Assembly: GCA_959347315.1 (NCBI GenBank)
Contig: OY365813.1
Coordinates: forward strand, 34,413,528-34,477,527
Source of the DNA: Bimastos eiseni
Lineage: Eukaryota > Annelida > Clitellata > Crassiclitellata > Lumbricidae
Reading direction: 5' to 3'
Length of the DNA stretch: 64,000 nucleotides
The notes beneath the pieces are model-generated. The model was not told where the DNA came from and ran no database searches. It saw nothing but the letters and a program-made list of their open reading frames with translations. Below are positions 60,901 to 64,000 of this stretch, in pieces (position 1 is the stretch's first letter; each line of letters begins with the position of its first letter). The position numbers were made by a program, and so were the translations under genes.

Positions 60901-63320
60901 CTAAATGCCTAAAACTCCTCCACTGCTCACAGTGCCAGACCCACGCCTTGATGAAGGAGGAGGGCGACGCCAATGATTCATGACATCACACAGAGTCGTT
61001 AAACTGAAACTAAAGCTACTACATCTGATTAATTAACTCACTTAAATAAGATCTGAAAAGTTATGTTAGTATTGTGACGGCAACAGATGAATTCTTAAGG
61101 TCATGGTAGAATCACAATGTGCATGGTTGAACAAATGTCTCATGGTGGCGCAAAGGTCACGGTCGAACGATTAAAGTCAAGATTGAATTCATGTTGGAAT
61201 GCTTAAGTTCAAATTTTGATTAACTTGGTCACGGTTGAGTAACCATATTAGTGACGATGTTGCCGTTACCGTCACGACTGAATGCCTACCGAACGGTCAC
61301 AGTCCGTTGACTTATCCGGGCTGCAGAGGGGGCAGCGATTCATGCAGTTAGGTCCCCAGGTCCAACTGGGGCACACCATATTGCAGGCAGGGCCAAAGAA
61401 TCCCGGATTACACTCGCAGAAGCCGAAGAAACGACTGCAGTGACCACAGTGACGAGGACACTTTCGGTTGCACTCCGAACCATAGAAACCTATAAACAAC
61501 AATTAATTTAATTAATGCTCTAAAAAAATAAAATAGAAATAATTATCTGTATTTATAGAGTATAATAATCTATCACTCCCTCTACTACTAATACTTCAAT
61601 TTCCACTACTGCAACCACTTCCACCATACCACGACTTCCACAACTACTACTTACACTACTAATACTACTACTCCACCTCCTACTACTACTACTACTCCAC
61701 CTCCTACTACTACTACTACTCCACCTACTACTACTACTACTACTCCACCTACTACTACTACTACAACTACTACTTACCCTACTACAACAACAAATATTAC
61801 AGCTACTACTTCAACTATTACTAGTACGACTACCACAACCAATAATAATAACGAAAATTATAATAATTGTTATTATCGTAATAATAATAATCTATAAATA
61901 TACTAGACTTTGTTACTTGGCTTTGCACGGTAATCACTATCTCATATATAGCTCCTACTTCATAGTTAACCCCGCCTTTGCATAACGGTCTGTGGCCGCT
62001 ACTCATCTATGATCTCTGTGCCCTCTCTGCCCAGTTTCCCCTCTTCACTTTATCCGCCTCTGTTCGGGATTTATAAGGGTCACTCTTCACCAAGAACTCA
62101 CCTTTACTCAACATGTCCATAATGTCTGTCGTAGTTGCTTTTACCAGCTTCGCCAATTGCGAATAATATCTCGCTCTCTTACCCTCAGCGCCGCAGCTAC
62201 TCTGGTTCATGCCTTTGTTACCAGTCGCCTTGACTGTTGCTCCATAATATTATGCTGGGCTCCCCCAAGTTCGGATTGGGCGTTTGGAGCGGGTTTTGCG
62301 TGCGGCTGCGCGACTGATTGGTGGAATTCCCAGAACAGGCCAAGTATCAGAGTAGGGCTTACATGCGGAATATCCTGCGCTGGTTGCCTCTACCCCAGCG
62401 CATCTTATTTAAGGTATATGCCATAGTTTGGCGCTGCCTTGGCGGCACTGCGCCTTCTTATTTGCAGGAGCTATGTCGCCGTATCACTGCCAGTAGTATT
62501 CGACGACCACTTCGCTCTACATTTCATGGCGACCTGATCGTCCCTTTTGCACGCACTTCCACAATGCAGAATCGGTCTTTCTCGGTTTTGGGACCTGCTA
62601 TCTGGCATGGACTTCCCATGGAGCTCCGCCTCCTACCTAAGAATTCATCATCTTCATTTTACGCCTCTCTTAAAACTGTACTCTTCAGCCAAGGGTTAGG
62701 CCGGGAGCGCCTCTAAGTAGATATCTTGAAGGGGCGCTATATCAATTATCTCCTATTGATTGATTGATCTTATAGTCGTTGCCCCAAATTATCAGGGCTT
62801 TGCCCGCGTAAAGTTCATATGTTTTCGAGTATATTTAAAAATTACAAACCTTATACATCGTTTTTGTTAATTTGTTCTTCAATTTTAAAGCATCATCACC
62901 TGGATGACCATTCAATAAGTGTGGCTTACCCTTCGGACATCCGTCCTCGCAGTTGTCACCAAAGACGTAAGGTGGACAACGACAACTACCAGAGACAGAG
63001 TCACATGTACCACCATTCTGACAGGAACAGATCTGGTTACAACCTACACCGTACGTACCCTGAAAAAGTAATATTAACAACGCTAAACATTAAAAAAATA
63101 ATAGTAATAGTAATCATATTAGTGATTGTATTAATAGTAGCAATACATGTAACTGCAATATTAGTAAAGTATTAATAGTAGTAATATTAGTAACAATAGT
63201 ACTAGTACAGTAATAGTAATAATGTATTAATAATATTAATAATGCTAATACTAATAATATTAATAATAATAAAAATAATAATAACCGTAATAGTTACAAT
63301 AATTGTAATAGTAATAGTAA

Positions 63321-63370
<50 letters not shown>

Positions 63371-63583
63371 ATATTCCTAGTGAATAACCAACCAGTTACC
63401 ACTTCCACCTGAATAGTTACCTGTAGAGGTAAGTTACCTGAGCACACGTCTCATTGCAGACCGGGCCCGTCCAACCTGGGTTGCAGGTGCACCCGTTCTT
63501 GGCCGCATTACACTTGCTATTAACGGAGCATGAGGCACACGACAGCTGACAGTTTGGACCAAAGGTTCCAGACGCACAGGCGC
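51348..63583 (-). CDS. Multiple EGF-like domain protein (MEGF/SREC type), 5'-partial
   Basis: Exons in transcription order: 63583-63438, 63059-62930, 61489-61290, 60729-60543, 60152-60027, 59678-59550, 58910-58782, 58353-58225, 57847-57552, 57179-57089, 56745-56617, 56503-56375, 55890-55627, 54837-54580, 52768-52640, 52347-52225, 51547-51348 (TGA). They total 2795 nt with every phase matching. Almost every exon is one or two EGF/laminin-EGF modules of about 43 residues (CPxGxYGxxC, then CxCxNGAxCDxxxGxCxCxxGWxGxxC). Seven exons are exactly 129 nt. About 21 modules are in the window and the gene continues past 64000. The last exon ends with a module and an acidic tail ([17 protein letters not shown]) with no TM helix. 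If the final donor-like GATG|GTGAGG is used instead, more 3' exons may exist. Such proteins are scavenger, engulfment or matrix receptors. Orthology not assigned. Confidence 0.9.
51680..51800 (-). mobile_element. LINE 3' end (minus strand)
   Basis: The reverse complement carries cgggatcggagcgctcgtgagc-like and aggtgcgctatataaatctt sequence. It lies just upstream of the SINE at 51883, in the intron before the last EGF exon. Confidence 0.65.
51883..52135 (+). repeat. tRNA-derived SINE with LINE-type 3' tail
   Basis: A-box region gattggttagagcggtcgg, perfect B box GGGTTCGATCC, and body blocks gtagggaccttgagcaagta and gcacacaattgcagaattg shared with the copy at 4570. It ends in ggcgccatataaattg and (ATT)n, the same tail as the LINEs, so it probably uses their reverse transcriptase. 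Confidence 0.88.
52495..52630. repeat. (GACT)n/(GATT)n tract
   Basis: cagacagatag, gactgactgactgac and (attg)n running to within about 15 bp of the EGF exon edge at 52640. Confidence 0.8.
52810..52854. repeat. (TA)n microsatellite
   Basis: About 22 uninterrupted TA units, 40 bp upstream of EGF exon 52768-52640 on the gene strand. Confidence 0.95.
53040..53205 (+). repeat. 10-bp tandem repeat (GTTACGGTAC)n
   Basis: About twelve GTTACGGTAC/GTTACGGTAT units, then a short (ATGT)n. Confidence 0.92.
54130..54440 (+). mobile_element. LINE (L2/CR1-like) ORF2 C-terminal fragment
   Basis: [23 protein letters not shown], then [19 protein letters not shown] and the tail ggaggcgctatataaatact. The closest relative in the window is the fragment at 10130. 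Antisense to the EGF gene. Confidence 0.8.
55080..55375. repeat. (ATTATTATCACTA)n minisatellite and AT-rich tract
   Basis: Five or six TAATTATTATCAC units at 55125-55200 within a longer degenerate (TTA)n region. Confidence 0.8.
56140..56250 (+). mobile_element. LINE 3' tail with (GATT)n
   Basis: gtgagcgcctctgagtagat, ttcttgaagaggcgccattt and (TTGA)n. Same tail as 46740 and 62700. Confidence 0.75.
56765..56840 (-). repeat. Dispersed repeat F copy (minus strand)
   Basis: The reverse complement gives cttttaaaacgccactcgaa, agccaagtgcagggcaccag and cctattcgc, matching 22557-22620. Confidence 0.75.
57365..57515 (+). repeat. Dispersed repeat D copy
   Basis: acctccactgctcacactca, gtgcaagtccaaagcctgga, ggacgctattgatca and gtgtctttaaattaaaacca. 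Further copies at 47235 and 60890. Confidence 0.75.
57960..58224 (-). repeat. Splice-donor-derived minisatellite after EGF exon 58353-58225
   Basis: About five diverged units of 45-60 bp. On the gene strand the exon ends GGAAA|GTAGGTCAAC; units near 58190 (GGAAAGTAGGTCGACGG) and 58130 (GGAAGGTAGGACAATGG) repeat it, and two or three older units are more degraded. The array begins at the exon edge. Confidence 0.8.
58540..58750 (+). repeat. ISRE-like minisatellite in EGF-gene intron
   Basis: About eight units with core GAAAGTGAAACCGAAACT (variants at single bases). The core matches the interferon-stimulated response element pattern GAAANNGAAACT. It lies in the intron between exons 58910-58782 and 58353-58225. 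Confidence 0.8.
59280..59549 (-). repeat. Donor-adjacent minisatellite sharing the ISRE-like core
   Basis: Four units of about 62 bp carry ctgaaagtgaaaccgaaa-type cores and a gagtcttag/gggtcttac block. On the gene strand that block is GTAAGACCC, the donor of exon 59678-59550. The array ends exactly at the exon. Confidence 0.75.
60180..60330. repeat. (ATC)n microsatellite
   Basis: (TCATCG)n/(ATC)n with CCTCCT interruptions, in an EGF-gene intron. Confidence 0.85.
60890..61020 (+). repeat. Dispersed repeat D copy
   Basis: aaactcctccactgctcaca, gatgaaggaggagggcgacg, ccaatgattcatgaca and gagtcgttaaactgaaacta. Confidence 0.75.
61560..61800. repeat. (CTA)n-rich tract
   Basis: Imperfect (ACT)n with four CCACCT-interrupted units of about 24 bp at 61670-61765. 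Confidence 0.85.
62040..62775 (+). mobile_element. LINE (L2/CR1-like) ORF2 C-terminal part, frameshifted
   Basis: Frame pieces in order: [11 protein letters not shown] (RT thumb side), [21 protein letters not shown], then open from 62318: [59 protein letters not shown] and [15 protein letters not shown]. The tail cgggagcgcctctaagtaga, ggggcgctatatcaattatc and (GATT)n follow. This is the longest and best-preserved copy of this family in the window. It has at least one frameshift and is antisense to the EGF gene. Confidence 0.88.
63080..63395. repeat. (AAT)n/(AGT)n tract
   Basis: Imperfect taatagtaa units and a pure (TAG)n of about 50 bp at 63320-63370. EGF-gene intron. Confidence 0.85.
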
Positions 63584-64000
63584 CTATAAGAAAAGAAAAC
63601 ATTGCGCTAAAACAATATTCTGAATTCGACACTGAGAAAACATTGCGTTAAAACAACCTTCTCATCACAAGTTCATTACACATTTCAAGTACTCAGATTT
63701 CGAGTGACGCATTTCAGTTCTGGAGATTACGATTACGTACATTTCGTAATAGCCTCTCTTGTATCAAAGTGCAACAAAGAAACAACAGTATCAACAAGAG
63801 TAATATTATAGTGATATTGGGAGTAAGTTAGTAGAAGAGCTGTATAAATTATTTGGATGGTCGGAACAGAATTAAAAGAGAACCTGTAACAAAAGAAACG
63901 AGGAATATGGATGAAGTGTTAGTAAAACATGTCTGTATTTATGCGTGTGTGCGTACGTACGTACTTATGCATTCGTGTTTTTTTAAATGGCAAGAAACAA
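63584..64000. other. Intron of the EGF gene, right edge
   Basis: No exon recognised. A short CGTACGTACGTAC run at about 63950. The exon before 63583 must lie beyond the window or be too short to see. Confidence 0.5.

Overview
This is a window of an animal nuclear genome. The genes are broken into short exons with GT/AG splice sites. The introns and intergenic DNA are full of microsatellites, minisatellites, LINE 3' ends, tRNA-derived SINEs and MITE-like elements. The gene content (tensin, fascin, TUG/ASPSCR1, a rhodopsin-type neuropeptide receptor, a SUEL-lectin/CUB/sushi receptor and a MEGF-type multi-EGF protein) is metazoan. Intron sizes of about 0.3-3 kb and a short TTAGGG tract suit an invertebrate deuterostome or a lophotrochozoan. 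Minisatellites made from exon-intron junctions make amphioxus (cephalochordate) my best guess. That is an inference, not a proven assignment.

Layout: (1) 45-3657 (+), the last eight coding exons of tensin (end of SH2, then PTB). (2) 3658-8346, intergenic, mostly simple repeats plus SINE fragments. (3) 8347-11040 (+), a complete three-exon neuropeptide GPCR of 354 residues. (4) 11041-13804, intergenic, with two MITE-like elements whose terminal inverted repeats resemble each other; the second carries five TTAGGG units. (5) 13805-19661 (-), complete fascin in four coding exons, 502 residues. (6) 19662-25507, intergenic, with a perfect 90-bp inverted repeat, a TAATATTAC array and about 860 bp of (TAA)n. 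(7) 25508-32848 (+), a seven-exon single-pass receptor (signal peptide, SUEL lectin, CUB-like, sushi, TM, tail; 558 residues). A roughly 1.1-kb foldback element lies just before its second exon, and an antisense retroelement fragment lies in a later intron. (8) 34591-47126 (+), complete ASPSCR1/TUG in 16 coding exons, 548 residues. (9) 47127-51347, intergenic, with repeats and a possible LTR remnant. (10) 51348-63583 (-), the 3' part of a multi-EGF gene, 17 exons, many of exactly 129 nt.

Exons were joined by hand, requiring GT donors, AG acceptors, unbroken phase and family resemblance; every chain closes in frame. The six genes are functionally unrelated neighbours. Tensin and fascin both act on the actin/adhesion system, but nothing here shows a functional cluster.

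The most interesting pattern is that several introns are filled with degenerate tandem copies of their own splice junction. Examples are the donors of tensin, fascin, ASPSCR1 and two EGF exons, and one ASPSCR1 acceptor. The result is rows of decoy splice sites next to the real one. I recall that minisatellites at exon-intron boundaries have been described in amphioxus under the name mirages, but I cannot check this here.
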